Made by a program: the position numbers and the translations under genes. Source: Flavobacterium sp. (lineage in GTDB: Bacteria; Bacteroidota; Bacteroidia; Flavobacteriales; Flavobacteriaceae). From it: a stretch of DNA of 64,000 nucleotides. The stretch spans positions 1 to 64,000 of the forward strand of contig JADKDN010000008.1 of NCBI GenBank assembly GCA_016718345.1. The letters run 5' to 3'. A model generated the notes under the pieces. It was not told the origin of the DNA and searched no databases. It saw only the letters and a list, made by a program, of their open reading frames with translations. Numbering within the stretch: the stretch's first letter is position 1; each line of letters opens with the position of its first letter. Below, in pieces: positions 8,950 to 18,494 of the stretch.

Positions 8950-8972
8950 TTTGATGACATTAAATTGAAAGC

Positions 8973-11267
8973 TTACAATGCAAACTCATCAGTATCTTGT
9001 TCTATTTCGGTTGAGTCCTTAACAACTGGTGCCCAACAATCTACTTTTATGGAAAGATTAGAAGGTCTTTCGAAATCTTTTTTGGAAACATTGAGACTGG
9101 TATCTGCATAACATTTCTTCATAAAAAGTCCCCAGATAGGCAAAGCAGCTGTAGCTCCTTGACCATAGGTAATTCCTTTGAAACGAGCGGAACGATCTTC
9201 GCATCCTACCCATACTCCGGTTGTAAGATTAGGAACCATTCCCATAAACCAACCATCGGATTGATTTTGAGTAGTTCCAGTTTTTCCAGCGATTGGATTG
9301 GTAAACATATACGGATAACCCGTCCAACGATTGTCTCCAGCACCGCCACCTTGTGTTCTCAATCTAGAACCAGAGCCTCCTTCGGTAACGCCTTCTAGTA
9401 ATTTGATAACAGCAAAGGCAATGTCTTTATTCAAAACATCATGAGATTCTGGAACAGGCTCATAGATTACTTCACCATTTTTATCTTCGATTCTAGTGAT
9501 GAATTGCGGTTTGATATACACCCCTTCATTGGCAAAAGTACTGTAAGCAGCAACCATGTCTTCAACAGTAATTTCAACGGCTCCTAAGGCAATTGATGGT
9601 TGCACAGGAATTTCAGATTTTACACCAAGTTTGTGTGTCAGTTCAACCACGGCTTCAGGGCCTACTTTATCAATTAATTTAGCTGATACGGTGTTTATGG
9701 AATTAGCTAGTGCTTTCTTCAAAGTAACCATTCCGCGGTATTTATTGTCAGAATTTTTAGGTTCCCAATCTTCGGTAACGTGGTGACGTCCTTTGTGAAT
9801 CATAAATGGACTGTCTATGATGGAATCGCAAGGAGACATGTTTAATTGCTCAATGGCTGTGGCATATACAAAAGGTTTGAATGTAGAACCCACTTGTCTA
9901 GCTCCTTGTCCCACGTGATCGTATTGGAAATATTTATAATTAATTCCGCCTACCCAAGCTTTGATATGTCCAGTTTGAGGTTCCATAGCCATTAATCCAG
10001 ACTGCAGAAAACCTTTGTAATATCGAATAGAATCTGTGGGAGTCATGATGGTATCTTTATCTCCTTTCCAAGTGAAAACGGTCATTTTGGTTTTTACATC
10101 AAAGGTTTTGATAATATCTTCATCACTCATATCTTGTTCTTTCAAAACTCTCCATCTTTCGGAGGCTTTCATAGCTCGAAGCAATAACTTGTCTGTTTCC
10201 TCTTTCGAGATATTCACAAAAGGAGCATTTTTACTTTCTTTATGTTGGCTGTCAAGTTCTAATTGAAGATTTTGTAAATGTTCGGTTACCGATTCCTCTG
10301 CATATAATTGCATTCGAGAATCTATGGTAGTGTGAATTTTTAGGCCATCCTTGTAAATATCATAATCAGAACCATCGGGTTTTTTATTCTCCTTCACCCA
10401 GTTTTTCATAAAATCTCTAAGATATTCACGGAAGTAAGTTCCGATACCATCAATATGACTTTCAGGATGAAAGTGCAGTACTATCGGTTTGTTTTCTAAA
10501 GCTTGTTTTGAAGATTCATCCAGAAAACCATTTTTTACCATTTGACCTAAAACGACATTTCTACGATTTTTGACTTTCTCTATTCTGCGAATAGGATTGA
10601 AGAGAGACGGGTTTTTTAACATTCCTACTAACATAGCCCCTTCCTCAATGGATAAATCTCGAGGCTCTTTTCCGAAATACACTTTAGCTGCCGACCGTAT
10701 TCCGACCGCAGTATTCACAAAATCGGCTTTGTTTAAATACATAGCTATGATTTCATTTTTAGTATACTGACGCTCTAAACGTATAGCAATTATCCACTCT
10801 TTAGCTTTTTGTACGATTCTAAAAAGGAAAAATTTAGAACCTTCTCCATGGAATAATAATTTGGCCAATTGCTGTGTTAAAGTACTAGCACCGCCACTGG
10901 TTCCTAAGCTTAAAACAGCTCTCATGGTTCCTCTACCGTCTATACCCGAATGTTCATAGAAACGCTCATCTTCAGTTGCAATTAAGGCATCAACAAGATG
11001 TTTTGGCAAGTCAGAATATTTTATGGAAGTTCTGTTTTCATTATAAAATTTACCGATAGTTACTCCATCGGTTGAAATAATTTCGGTTGCTAAATTGGAA
11101 TCAGGATTTTCTAAATCTTCAAAGGAAGGCATAGCACCAAAAAGCCCCCAAGAGGCAAGAATAAAGAAAAGAAAAAGTCCTCCTAAACCATAAAAAAAGA
11201 TCTTCCAAAATTTCTTTTTGTAGTAATCGATATCTTTAATTTGATTGTTGTTTTTTGTTGCTGCCAT
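8973..11267 (-). CDS. Class A penicillin-binding protein 1A (bifunctional transglycosylase/transpeptidase)
   Basis: The enzyme polymerises glycan strands and cross-links peptidoglycan at the cytoplasmic membrane. The 764 residues show a short cytoplasmic N terminus, one membrane segment (residues about 22-46), a GT51 transglycosylase domain with ATEDERFYEHSGIDGRG and TLTQQLAKLL, and a transpeptidase domain with SxxK in GSTFKPF, SxN in ANSINTVSAK and KTG in AGKTGTTQNQSDGW. A QSGLMAMEPQTGHIKAWVGG segment precedes the SxxK motif, as usual. It lies 7 bp after gldH, in the order ricT-gldH-PBP. Intact. Confidence 0.93.
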   Translation of the reverse strand: MAATKNNNQIKDIDYYKKKFWKIFFYGLGGLFLFFILASWGLFGAMPSFEDLENPDSNLATEIISTDGVTIGKFYNENRTSIKYSDLPKHLVDALIATEDERFYEHSGIDGRGTMRAVLSLGTSGGASTLTQQLAKLLFHGEGSKFFLFRIVQKAKEWIIAIRLERQYTKNEIIAMYLNKADFVNTAVGIRSAAKVYFGKEPRDLSIEEGAMLVGMLKNPSLFNPIRRIEKVKNRRNVVLGQMVKNGFLDESSKQALENKPIVLHFHPESHIDGIGTYFREYLRDFMKNWVKENKKPDGSDYDIYKDGLKIHTTIDSRMQLYAEESVTEHLQNLQLELDSQHKESKNAPFVNISKEETDKLLLRAMKASERWRVLKEQDMSDEDIIKTFDVKTKMTVFTWKGDKDTIMTPTDSIRYYKGFLQSGLMAMEPQTGHIKAWVGGINYKYFQYDHVGQGARQVGSTFKPFVYATAIEQLNMSPCDSIIDSPFMIHKGRHHVTEDWEPKNSDNKYRGMVTLKKALANSINTVSAKLIDKVGPEAVVELTHKLGVKSEIPVQPSIALGAVEITVEDMVAAYSTFANEGVYIKPQFITRIEDKNGEVIYEPVPESHDVLNKDIAFAVIKLLEGVTEGGSGSRLRTQGGGAGDNRWTGYPYMFTNPIAGKTGTTQNQSDGWFMGMVPNLTTGVWVGCEDRSARFKGITYGQGATAALPIWGLFMKKCYADTSLNVSKKDFERPSNLSIKVDCWAPVVKDSTEIEQDTDEFAL

Positions 11268-11274
11268 AACGTGT

Positions 11275-11784
11275 CTAATCTAATTTTTCTATTCGGAAAC
11301 CTACATCTGTAATTCCATCAAGTTTATCGACTCCAGAAATTTTACCCGTTTTTCTTACGGCTTGCTTAATATGAATTTTGTAATTTCCAGATTTAAATTT
11401 CATTCTTTCTTTGTAATAAAGCTTACTTTCTTTCACATCGGTAAAACCTTCACCTAGTAAAGTCCCGTCTGGGTTTGCCATTTGATATTCTAAAGTATCC
11501 ACTTTAATTTTTTTATCGGGTTGTTCTAAAGAAACAATTAAAAAAATATTATTAAACGAATAATCATTATTGCTTCTTAAGTTTAAAAACAAATCATAGG
11601 GTTTTGAAGTATCTATTTTTGGTAAATCAAAACTCACAATGCTATCTTTATTCCAACTTTTTCCAACAGATTTATATTCGTCAAATACTCTTTTTTTATC
11701 ACAAGACACAAGTAAAAGTGAACTCGTAAAGCAAAAGATAACAATTTGTATAAGAAAAAATAGAAATCTACTTTTTAGTCTCAT
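11275..11784 (-). CDS. gldH: Gliding motility lipoprotein GldH
   Basis: The 169-residue product has a lipoprotein signal peptide with Cys in LLLVSCDKK and the GldH-type body (VFDEYKSVGKSWNKDSIVSFDLP; NPDGTLLGEGFTDVKESKLYYKE). GldH is needed for gliding in Flavobacterium johnsoniae and is linked to the Gld/T9SS machinery. Its 5' end overlaps the end of ricT by 17 bp, so the two are translationally linked, and PBP1A follows. The presence of gldH is strong support for a gliding-lineage flavobacterium. Confidence 0.88.
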   Translation of the reverse strand: MRLKSRFLFFLIQIVIFCFTSSLLLVSCDKKRVFDEYKSVGKSWNKDSIVSFDLPKIDTSKPYDLFLNLRSNNDYSFNNIFLIVSLEQPDKKIKVDTLEYQMANPDGTLLGEGFTDVKESKLYYKERMKFKSGNYKIHIKQAVRKTGKISGVDKLDGITDVGFRIEKLD

Positions 11785-13015
11785 TTTTTGAGTTTGGTAT
11801 TATTTTATTAGGATTAGGAACAATCTTGTTGTTGCCTTTGTTATCAAAAGGTTTTTTCTCCGAAGCAGGTCTGTTATTTCCCGCCACAGATTTCTTGTTT
11901 TTATTCGGACGTTTCTTTTTCTTAGGTTGATCAAAACGGGTTAAACTCTCTTGTCCCATGGCATTGTTAAAATCTTTTTCAGGCTCACTAACTACTTCAA
12001 GAGCATAATCTTCCAGCGACGAAACCTTGTTTTTCTGTTTGTTTTCAGCAATTATTTCCCGAACATGCTCTATTTTGAGAACATGCCAATTTGCGAAATT
12101 ATCAGTGTAAGCAAACCACATTAACCCTTTGAAGATGTCTTGTTTTTGACAAATTGCATCCCCTTTTTCAGTGACTAATTTGGTGTCAAAATCAGGAAAA
12201 TCTTGTAAAGCGTCCATGTAAGTATCTAATTCATAATTCAAACAGCACTTTAATTTTCCGCATTGGCCAGCTAGTTTTTGTGGATTTAAAGACAGTTGCT
12301 GGTAGCGTGCCGCAGAGGTATTTACGCTTCTAAAATCGGTAAGCCAAGTCGAACAACACAATTCTCTACCACAAGAACCTATTCCGCCTAAACGGGAAGC
12401 TTCTTGACGAAGTCCTACTTGTTTCATTTCAACTCTAGTGCTGAATTCTTTGGCGAAATCTTTAATTAAAAGGCGAAAATCAACTCGGTCATTGGCCGTG
12501 TAATAAAAAGTTGCTTTAGAGCCATCTCCTTGAAATTCAATATCAGAAATTTTCATTTCTAATTTTTGGGCAATTGCCAATTCACGGGCTCTAACCTTCA
12601 TGGGCTCCTCTTTGTCACGTGCTTTAGACCAAATATCGATATCTTTTTGAGAGGCTTTTCTATACACTTTTGGGATATCAGCGCTATTTACATTGACTCC
12701 TTTTTTCTTCATTTGAATTCGGACTAATTCCCCAGTTAAGGTAACAATTCCAATATCATGACCAGGTGAAGCTTCTGTGGCAACAATATCGCCAATACTT
12801 AAAGTTAGTTTTTCGGTATTGCGATAAAACTCTTTTCTTCCATTTTTAAAACGAACTTCAACACAGTCAAAAGGAGCTTCTCCGTTAGGTAAACTCATAT
12901 TTGAAAGCCAATCGAAAACCGTTAATTTATTGCAGCTATCGGTGCCGCAAGTCCCATTATTTTTGCATCCTTTTGGCGCACCGCCATCAGATGTTGAACA
13001 ACTTTGACAAGCCAT
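11768..13015 (-). CDS. ricT: PSP1-domain protein, RicT/YaaT family
   Basis: ATG at 13015 gives MACQSCSTSDGG, a better start than an upstream in-frame ATG at 13045 that adds a Cys/Thr-rich leader. The Cys-rich N terminus (CQSC, CKNNGTC, CNKL) and the PSP1 core (CGRELCCSTWLTDFRSVNTS; GQCGKLKCCLNYELDTY) match RicT, which in Bacillus forms an iron-sulfur-containing complex acting on RNA maturation. The last 70 residues are Lys/Asn/Pro-rich and probably disordered. About 415 residues. It overlaps gldH by 17 bp. Confidence 0.85.
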   Translation of the reverse strand: MACQSCSTSDGGAPKGCKNNGTCGTDSCNKLTVFDWLSNMSLPNGEAPFDCVEVRFKNGRKEFYRNTEKLTLSIGDIVATEASPGHDIGIVTLTGELVRIQMKKKGVNVNSADIPKVYRKASQKDIDIWSKARDKEEPMKVRARELAIAQKLEMKISDIEFQGDGSKATFYYTANDRVDFRLLIKDFAKEFSTRVEMKQVGLRQEASRLGGIGSCGRELCCSTWLTDFRSVNTSAARYQQLSLNPQKLAGQCGKLKCCLNYELDTYMDALQDFPDFDTKLVTEKGDAICQKQDIFKGLMWFAYTDNFANWHVLKIEHVREIIAENKQKNKVSSLEDYALEVVSEPEKDFNNAMGQESLTRFDQPKKKKRPNKNKKSVAGNNRPASEKKPFDNKGNNKIVPNPNKIIPNSKNETKK

Positions 13016-13110
13016 ATGTATATATGTGGTGTTGCAAAAAAGCAACTTAAGTTCATAAAACGATTAATTGGTAAAGATAGTATTTTATAAAAATAAATTC
13101 CAATAAAAAA

Positions 13111-13150
13111 ATCCCAAATTCCGAGTGCTGTTTTTATCAGAATTTGAGAT
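13111..13150 (-). terminator. Probable terminator after the trhO/U32 unit
   Basis: ATCCCAAATTC (13111-13121) and GAATTTGAGAT (13140-13150) form an 11-bp stem with one mismatch, between the U32 remnant and the ricT start. Confidence 0.45.
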
Positions 13151-13173
13151 TTATTATCTTAAAAAGGAGAAGT

Positions 13174-13421
13174 TTATGAAATGATTTTATATAATTTATC
13201 AGACAACCGAACTCTAAAAGGCACTTCAAAAGTAACTTTATCTCAATTTTAGCAATTGAATTTTCATTTCCGTTGACGAACATTTTGTCTAAAATCATTT
13301 CTTGATTTCCTGTTGTTGCCTGAAATTAGAATTTTATCACCTACATTTAGTTCGTCATTTTCAATAATGAAAAGACCCACTTGGGCTTTTACATAATAAT
13401 GCTCGGCTTTACCTAAAATTG
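13174..13421 (-). pseudogene. Broken U32-peptidase C-terminal domain
   Basis: On the minus strand, immediately after trhO, three frames read in turn GKAEHYYVKAQVGLFIIENDELNVGDKILISG, then TTGNQEMILDKMFVNGNENS, then DKVTFEVPFRVRLSDKLYKI and a stop at 13174. The order resembles the beta-barrel domain that ends U32 peptidases involved in tRNA hydroxylation (TrhP). No catalytic U32 domain is present and no start codon is seen in the first frame. It is either a remnant or a small stand-alone gene damaged by at least two indels. The neighbouring TrhO acts on the same tRNA position as TrhP, which makes the match more credible. Confidence 0.5.
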
Positions 13422-14537
13422 TTTTTTAATTTTTCGAATTTTTGGTTTTACGAATAGTTCTTTGGTTTTTCTGCAAAAGCCAAAGGTTTCATCTGATAAT
13501 TCACCAGAATGTTTGAACTTTAATTTTTCCGATTTTCCTTTTCGAAAGACTTTGTTCCCAACTTGTTTTCCGCGTCTTAATTTGACTTGTTCCACTAGTG
13601 GAAGATGAGTGATTTCTAGACATTCGTTTGAACAACAGTTCTCCATTTTGGCCTTGCATTCATCACATTGAATGAACAATAAGTGGCAACCATCATTCAA
13701 ACAATTGGTGTGATTGTCGCAAGGCTTTCCGCATTGATGGCATTGCGAAACAATATCATCGGTAATACTTTCTCCTAATCGGTGGTCGAAAACGAAGTTC
13801 TTTCCGATAAATTTACTTTCCATATTTTCTTCCTTGATTTGTTTGGCGTAATTGATGATGCCGCCTTCCAATTGGAACACATTTTTAAATCCTTGATGTT
13901 TGAAATAGGCAGAGGCTTTTTCGCAACGAATACCTCCAGTACAATACATTACTAGATTTTTATCTTCTTTAAAATCTTTTAATTGTTCGTTAATTATTGG
14001 CAAACTTTCTCTAAAAGTTTCTACATCTGGAGTAATGGCACCTTTAAAATGCCCGATTTCACTTTCGTAATGATTTCTAAAATCGACTACAATGGTGTTT
14101 GGATCTTCCAAAATTTGGTTGAATGCTGCCGCTTTTAAATGCACACCAATATTGGTTACATCAAAAGTTTCGTCGTTCAATCCGTCGGCTACAATCTTGT
14201 CACGGACTTTTACAGTTAGTTTTAAAAACGAATGGTCGTCGTGTTCAACAGCTACATTCAAACGAATGCCGCGCATGAATTCATAAGCTTCTAGAGTTTC
14301 ACGAAAAGCTTCCATATTCTCGGCTGGAATACTCATTTGGGCATTAATTCCTTCTTTGGCAACATAGGTTCGACCTAAGGCGTCGAGCTTGTTCCATTCG
14401 ATAAATAAATCGTCGCGAAATTTTTTGGGATCTTCAATTTTGGCATACGCATAGAAAGATAATGTAAGCCGTTGTTTTCCAGCTTCATCAATTAATTGAG
14501 CTCTTTCTTCTGCGCTTAAGGTGTTATACAGTTGCAT
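13413..14537 (-). CDS. trhO: tRNA uridine(34) hydroxylase TrhO (rhodanese family)
   Basis: The enzyme hydroxylates U34 of tRNAs in an oxygen-dependent reaction, the first step towards 5-(carboxy)methoxyuridine. The 374-residue protein has the N-terminal UPF0176-type domain (LTLSFYAYAKIEDPKKFRDDLF), a rhodanese domain with catalytic Cys in MYCTGGIRCEKASAYFKHQGF, and a Cys-rich C-terminal region (CHQCGKPCDNHTNCLNDGCHLLFIQCDECK) that may bind zinc. A TAAATTTG -7 box lies upstream at 14596-14603 (minus). It is the first gene of the unit with the U32 fragment. Confidence 0.9.
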   Translation of the reverse strand: MQLYNTLSAEERAQLIDEAGKQRLTLSFYAYAKIEDPKKFRDDLFIEWNKLDALGRTYVAKEGINAQMSIPAENMEAFRETLEAYEFMRGIRLNVAVEHDDHSFLKLTVKVRDKIVADGLNDETFDVTNIGVHLKAAAFNQILEDPNTIVVDFRNHYESEIGHFKGAITPDVETFRESLPIINEQLKDFKEDKNLVMYCTGGIRCEKASAYFKHQGFKNVFQLEGGIINYAKQIKEENMESKFIGKNFVFDHRLGESITDDIVSQCHQCGKPCDNHTNCLNDGCHLLFIQCDECKAKMENCCSNECLEITHLPLVEQVKLRRGKQVGNKVFRKGKSEKLKFKHSGELSDETFGFCRKTKELFVKPKIRKIKKQF

Positions 14538-14595
14538 GCTATAAACGTTTAAGTGAGAAATATGTTGTTGAACTCTAAATGGAAGAATTCGAGTG

Positions 14596-14603
14596 CAAAT
14601 TTA
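14596..14603 (-). promoter_or_regulatory. -7 box for trhO
   Basis: CAAATTTA on the plus strand reads TAAATTTG on the minus strand and fits TAnnTTTG, 58 bp upstream of the trhO ATG. Confidence 0.35.
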
Positions 14604-14620
14604 AAATAAATTTATTAAAA

Positions 14621-14653
14621 AACCCTTCCAGAGTTTCAAACTCTGGAAGGGTT
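14621..14653. terminator. Perfect 16-bp-arm palindrome between the bacilliredoxin gene and trhO
   Basis: AACCCTTCCAGAGTTT (14621-14636) and its exact complement (14638-14653) flank a single C. It sits 22 bp after the bacilliredoxin stop and likely ends that transcript. Its CTTCCAG/CTGGAAG core recurs in the hairpin at 52367-52394. Confidence 0.65.
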
Positions 14654-14675
14654 GATAAACTAATAATTTTTTGAC

Positions 14676-15071
14676 TTAACAGAATTCTGCGTAAGCATCT
14701 TTTAAGTTTTCTGCAATCAACTCTGCTGGACGACCTTCAATGTGGTGACGTTCAAGCATGTGTACCAATTCTCCGTCTTTAAACAAAGCCATACTTGGTG
14801 ATGATGGAGGAAAAGGGAACATGTGTTGACGAGCAGCATCTACAGCTTCTTTGTCAACTCCTGCAAAAACGGTTACCAAGTGGTCTGGCTTTTTTGCTCC
14901 ATCTAAACTCATCTTTGCTCCTGGACGAGCGTTTCTAGCAGCACATCCACAAACGGAATTCACAACAACTAGAGTTGTTCCTTCAGCTTTAATTGCATTT
15001 TCAACGGCTTCTGCGCTATATAAATCTTGAAAACCTGCTTGTGCTAATTCAGCTCGCATTGGTTTTACCAT
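14676..15071 (-). CDS. BrxA/BrxB family bacilliredoxin
   Basis: The protein is a thioredoxin-fold member of the former DUF1094 (YphP/YqiW) family that removes low-molecular-weight thiols from proteins. The active-site CGC motif is in VVNSVCGCAARNARPG, and HVTVF-like and SPSMALFKDGELVHMLERHHIEGRPAE segments follow. A possible upstream TTG start at 15101 would overlap the -7 box at 15099-15106, so the ATG at 15071 (MVKPMRAELAQAGFQ) is chosen, giving 131 residues. In Bacteroidota, which usually lack bacillithiol, the true thiol partner is not certain. Confidence 0.85.
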   Translation of the reverse strand: MVKPMRAELAQAGFQDLYSAEAVENAIKAEGTTLVVVNSVCGCAARNARPGAKMSLDGAKKPDHLVTVFAGVDKEAVDAARQHMFPFPPSSPSMALFKDGELVHMLERHHIEGRPAELIAENLKDAYAEFC

Positions 15072-15098
15072 TTTGATTTTAGATTTGAAAATCTTTTG

Positions 15099-15106
15099 CA
15101 AAGGTA
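15099..15106 (-). promoter_or_regulatory. -7 box that decides the bacilliredoxin start
   Basis: The minus strand reads TACCTTTG, a good TAnnTTTG box. Transcription would start about 15090, downstream of the alternative TTG at 15101, which supports the ATG at 15071. Confidence 0.5.
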
Positions 15107-15168
15107 ATTAGAATTCTAGTTTTAAAAATTAAAGAAATCATAAAGATTAATTATTGCTGAATAGACAA

Positions 15169-16311
15169 TCAAAATTTAAAGAATCTCCCGAATAATGCTC
15201 TTACAAAAAGTGTTTTTGGGCATTTCCAAATCACTTGTATATCTTCCCAAAAGGAAGTTTCTTCATCAAGAAATTTAAAGATTAAGGTAGAATCTCCTTT
15301 TTGGAATAGTGCAGAAAATATTGTCCAGCCCAAATCATTTCTCCGATTTAAAACGTCTAAAAACAACAAATCGTAGAACCAAAATTTGTCTTTTTTGTGG
15401 AATTTTCTCATATCGGTTTCTCGTTCTAAAAACTGGATTAATTCATGAGATTTTTTAGTGGCGTTTTTAAAAGTATATCCCGTACTGGCTTTAGTCCAAC
15501 CTCCAGCCGAACCAATATGAATGATTCTCTTTGTGTTGTGTTTCCAAAAAGGATAGGAGGTCATGGGGATATTGCCTTGTTCCGTATCTATGATTTCGTA
15601 ATTGGTTATTCCTAGTTTTTGAATATAGTTTTGAATTTCGGTTTCGTATTCTTCTTTTGGTAATAGCTCTTTTGAAAATAAAGTGTATTCCAAAAGTGCC
15701 TCTGTTTTTGAAGTTGGTAAAACATACATGAATCGAGTATTCCCTTTTTGTTCTACTGAAAAATCCATGAAAGTGGCACAATACGGATTGAAAACAGCTT
15801 CTTCACTTTTGATAAACCAACCAATAAAGTGCTGATGTAAAAATGGATATTGGGATTGATTGGTAACGTTGTAAGGATTAAAAATAGAATTGAAAATTTG
15901 ATTACAAGTATAACTTTCTGTTTCGGTTTTTACAACGCAATAATTTTCAAGCTCTTCAAAATCAGTTACTTTTTGATTTAAAACATGAATGTTTTTATGA
16001 TTTTTGATTAGATTGAAGACTAAATTATAAAAATCCAATCCTTTTATCATTTTGTATTGATAGGGATGAAGCTGTAATGTTCGTTGAGAATTTTTGTCTG
16101 CAAATAAAGCCGTATCCCATTTTTTTGAAATTATTGAAGGGAAAATGTCTTTTTCATCCCAAAAGCACCAAGTACGATCATTGGTTTTTTTAGAATTTTC
16201 ATCAATTAGTAAAATAGTTTTATCCTCAAATTTTCCAGAAAGCACCATTTCATAAACCGTCATTAAAGCTGATAGACCGGAACCGGTAAAAATATAATGA
16301 TAGTGTTGCAT
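15169..16311 (-). CDS. crtY: Lycopene beta-cyclase
   Basis: The enzyme cyclises the ends of lycopene to beta-carotene, a step towards the yellow carotenoids typical of flavobacteria. The 380 residues start with a Rossmann nucleotide-binding segment (YHYIFTGSGLSALMTVYEM) and show the family motifs TWCFWD and GSAGGWTKASTGYTF. It is not next to other crt genes in this window. The C-terminal helices (FWFYDLLFLDVLNRRNDLGWTIFSALF) are typical for this family. Intact. Confidence 0.9.
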   Translation of the reverse strand: MQHYHYIFTGSGLSALMTVYEMVLSGKFEDKTILLIDENSKKTNDRTWCFWDEKDIFPSIISKKWDTALFADKNSQRTLQLHPYQYKMIKGLDFYNLVFNLIKNHKNIHVLNQKVTDFEELENYCVVKTETESYTCNQIFNSIFNPYNVTNQSQYPFLHQHFIGWFIKSEEAVFNPYCATFMDFSVEQKGNTRFMYVLPTSKTEALLEYTLFSKELLPKEEYETEIQNYIQKLGITNYEIIDTEQGNIPMTSYPFWKHNTKRIIHIGSAGGWTKASTGYTFKNATKKSHELIQFLERETDMRKFHKKDKFWFYDLLFLDVLNRRNDLGWTIFSALFQKGDSTLIFKFLDEETSFWEDIQVIWKCPKTLFVRALFGRFFKF

Positions 16312-16356
16312 AAATCAAAAGTACATAATCTGACGTTAAAAATAATCAAACAATTG

Positions 16357-18404
16357 TTAATCCAAACGATATCTCATTCCAAGAAAAAAACGAATGCCTT
16401 GATTTGGCGCATAAACATAGCTTGGGTCAAAAGTCAGCGCATAGGGATTTGAAGCAGAAGGCAGTACATTTTTGTTCTCGTCATATTCCACGTTTTTGTC
16501 AAAAGGATCTTCAGCTCGAGCAATTATGAATGAATTTCCTTTGTTTGGTGTCCAGTTTAAGATATTTTTTATTCCTACATAAATTTCAAGATTCTGGAAC
16601 TTCTTGTATGTAAACTGAATATTCTGGATGCTCCAAGGTTTTGAAAATTCATCTCTTGGGTCAAGTGGTCCAAGTAGTGGCAATCGCATCGATCCATAAA
16701 GGTTCCCAGTGTAATCCATTGCTAGAAAATATTTTGGAACTTCATAAGCTATAGCCCAATTCATGCTGAATTTTTCAATTAAAACGGGACGACTTGCCAT
16801 TCCGTCTTTTACATTTTTTGAATCTATAAATGTGAAACCAATCAGGGTTTTGATTCCATAAGGAGTAACCAAATCAACATTTCCGCTTATTCCTGTTGTT
16901 TCTGAATAGCCGTTAAGGTTTTGGTAAATGATTTGATTCGGATTGCTATCATAATCTGGAATAATTTGATTAGTAAAATAAGTATACCATGTTGATATTT
17001 CAAGACCTAAAAAAGTAGCATCGGTAAACTTGATTTTTTTCAGATAGTTTAAGTTAATATTATATGATTTTTCTGGCTTCAAGTTTTCGGTAATAATAAC
17101 GTCTCGTGAACCAGTCAATGCTGCATGTTCTTCTGTAAATAAATTAACAATACGAAATCCGCTTCCTGTATTGACTCGCAAAATATCGTTTTTGGTTGGA
17201 TTCCATTTATAGGCAATCCTCGGTGTGAAAATAGTGCCATGATTGTTGTTGTAGTCATACCTCGAACCTAATAAAAGAGAATTTTTTTCAGCCAGTTTGA
17301 TTTCATCCTGAATAAATATGCTGTAGATGTTGGTGCTTTCAGGTTTGAGTGTTGCGGTGGTATTGTCATTATAATATTGATGGCGAAAAGCAGCTCCAAA
17401 AAGCAGGTTATGCCGATTTAGTTTTTTGTCCCAGAGATATTGTCCGAAAGCAATCTTCTGTTGCGCCAGATATAAAGTAGTTCCATAAACCGAATTCTGG
17501 TCGTGTGAAGTCAACGAAAACGAAAGCGACATATTTTCTTTAGTAGGCAACTGGTATTTGCTCAATAATTCAAATCTTGTTGTATAAATGCTTTCTCCAT
17601 AAATCTGATTCCCACCACGATAATTTTTATTCCATTGCATTTCTCCACCCCAACGATCTTCGAAGAAAAACCTTCCTGCTACTGTAAATTCTTTTTGACT
17701 TTTTCGAATGAAATTCCATTTATTAAAAATCGATATCCTGTCCTGAAGCGTCACATCTGTAAAGTTATCATGGTTATTATCGATTGCGTAATTATAATTG
17801 TAATAATTTATTCCAACTAAGGATTCGGTAGTTTTGCCAATATTTGCCTTAAATCCTAAATCGATATTGTTTTCTAACCAGGAAGTTGAAAAAAAATCGG
17901 CGGTAAACAATGGTGCATTTTTAGTTCTTTTTAGTAATAATGTTGATTAATCCGCCAATGGCTTCACTACCGTATAAACTTGAAGCTGGACCTTTTATGA
18001 TTTCAATCCTATCGATAAGTGAATTGGGAATTCCCGATAAGCCATAAACCGTTGAAAGTGCGCTAACAATTGGCATCCCGTCGATGGTAACCATAGTGTA
18101 TGGACCTTCCAATCCGTTGATGTGAATATCACCTGTGTTGCAAATGTTGCAATTGAGCTGTGGGCGTACACCATTTACATTCTGTAAGGCTTCAAATATA
18201 TTTGAAGTTGGATTCTTTTTTCAGAAACGCGCTGCTATAAACTTCCACAGGAACAGGAGTAGCAAGTCGGGAAACAGGTTTTAGGGTTCCCGAAATTACA
18301 ATTTCATCCAAATAATTTTCGGATTTAGGAACCTCAAGGCTGTCTTTCTGTTGTGCATTGGAGCTAAAAACAACTAAAAATACAATCCTTAAAATATTTT
18401 TCAT
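16357..18404 (-). CDS. TonB-dependent outer membrane receptor, two frameshifts
   Basis: The start MKNILRIVFLVVFSSNAQ (ATG 18404) is a signal peptide. Then follows a plug domain (LDEIVISGTLKPVSR as TonB box region; CNICNTGDIHINGLEGPYTMVTIDGMPIV; RIEIIKGPASSLYGSEAIGGLINIITKK) and a beta barrel ending in the aromatic-flanked GIRFFLGMRYRLD. Two breaks occur: one extra A (T on plus) in the run at 18216-18221 and one at 17928-17932; removing each restores LKKNPTSNIFEALQ and ITKRTKNAPLFTADFF. About 682 residues. It is divergent from the Nramp transporter, so metal or metal-chelate import is likely; the substrate is not known. Confidence 0.85.
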
Positions 18405-18425
18405 TAGGGATATATTATTTTTAGA

Positions 18426-18456
18426 CAAAACTAAAAAATAATTTATACAAATCAAA
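18426..18456 (-). promoter_or_regulatory. Promoter of the TonB-dependent receptor
   Basis: On the minus strand TTTG (18453-18456), a 19-bp spacer and TAGTTTTG (18426-18433) match the Bacteroidota TTTG-N19-TAnnTTTG promoter. It ends 22 bp before the ATG at 18404. Confidence 0.6.
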
Positions 18457-18472
18457 TTTATAATTATATTTG
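18453..18472. promoter_or_regulatory. Dyad overlapping both divergent promoters (candidate metal-regulator operator)
   Basis: CAAATTTA-TAAT-TATATTTG forms 8-bp arms with one mismatch. The right arm coincides with the -7 box TATATTTG (18465-18472) of the Nramp gene and the left arm covers the -33 TTTG of the receptor gene. A repressor bound here would cover both promoters; the DtxR/MntR protein encoded at 20392 is the natural candidate. Inferred from position and symmetry only. Confidence 0.45.
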
Positions 18473-18494
18473 CCTTCGTAAAATGGATAGAATA

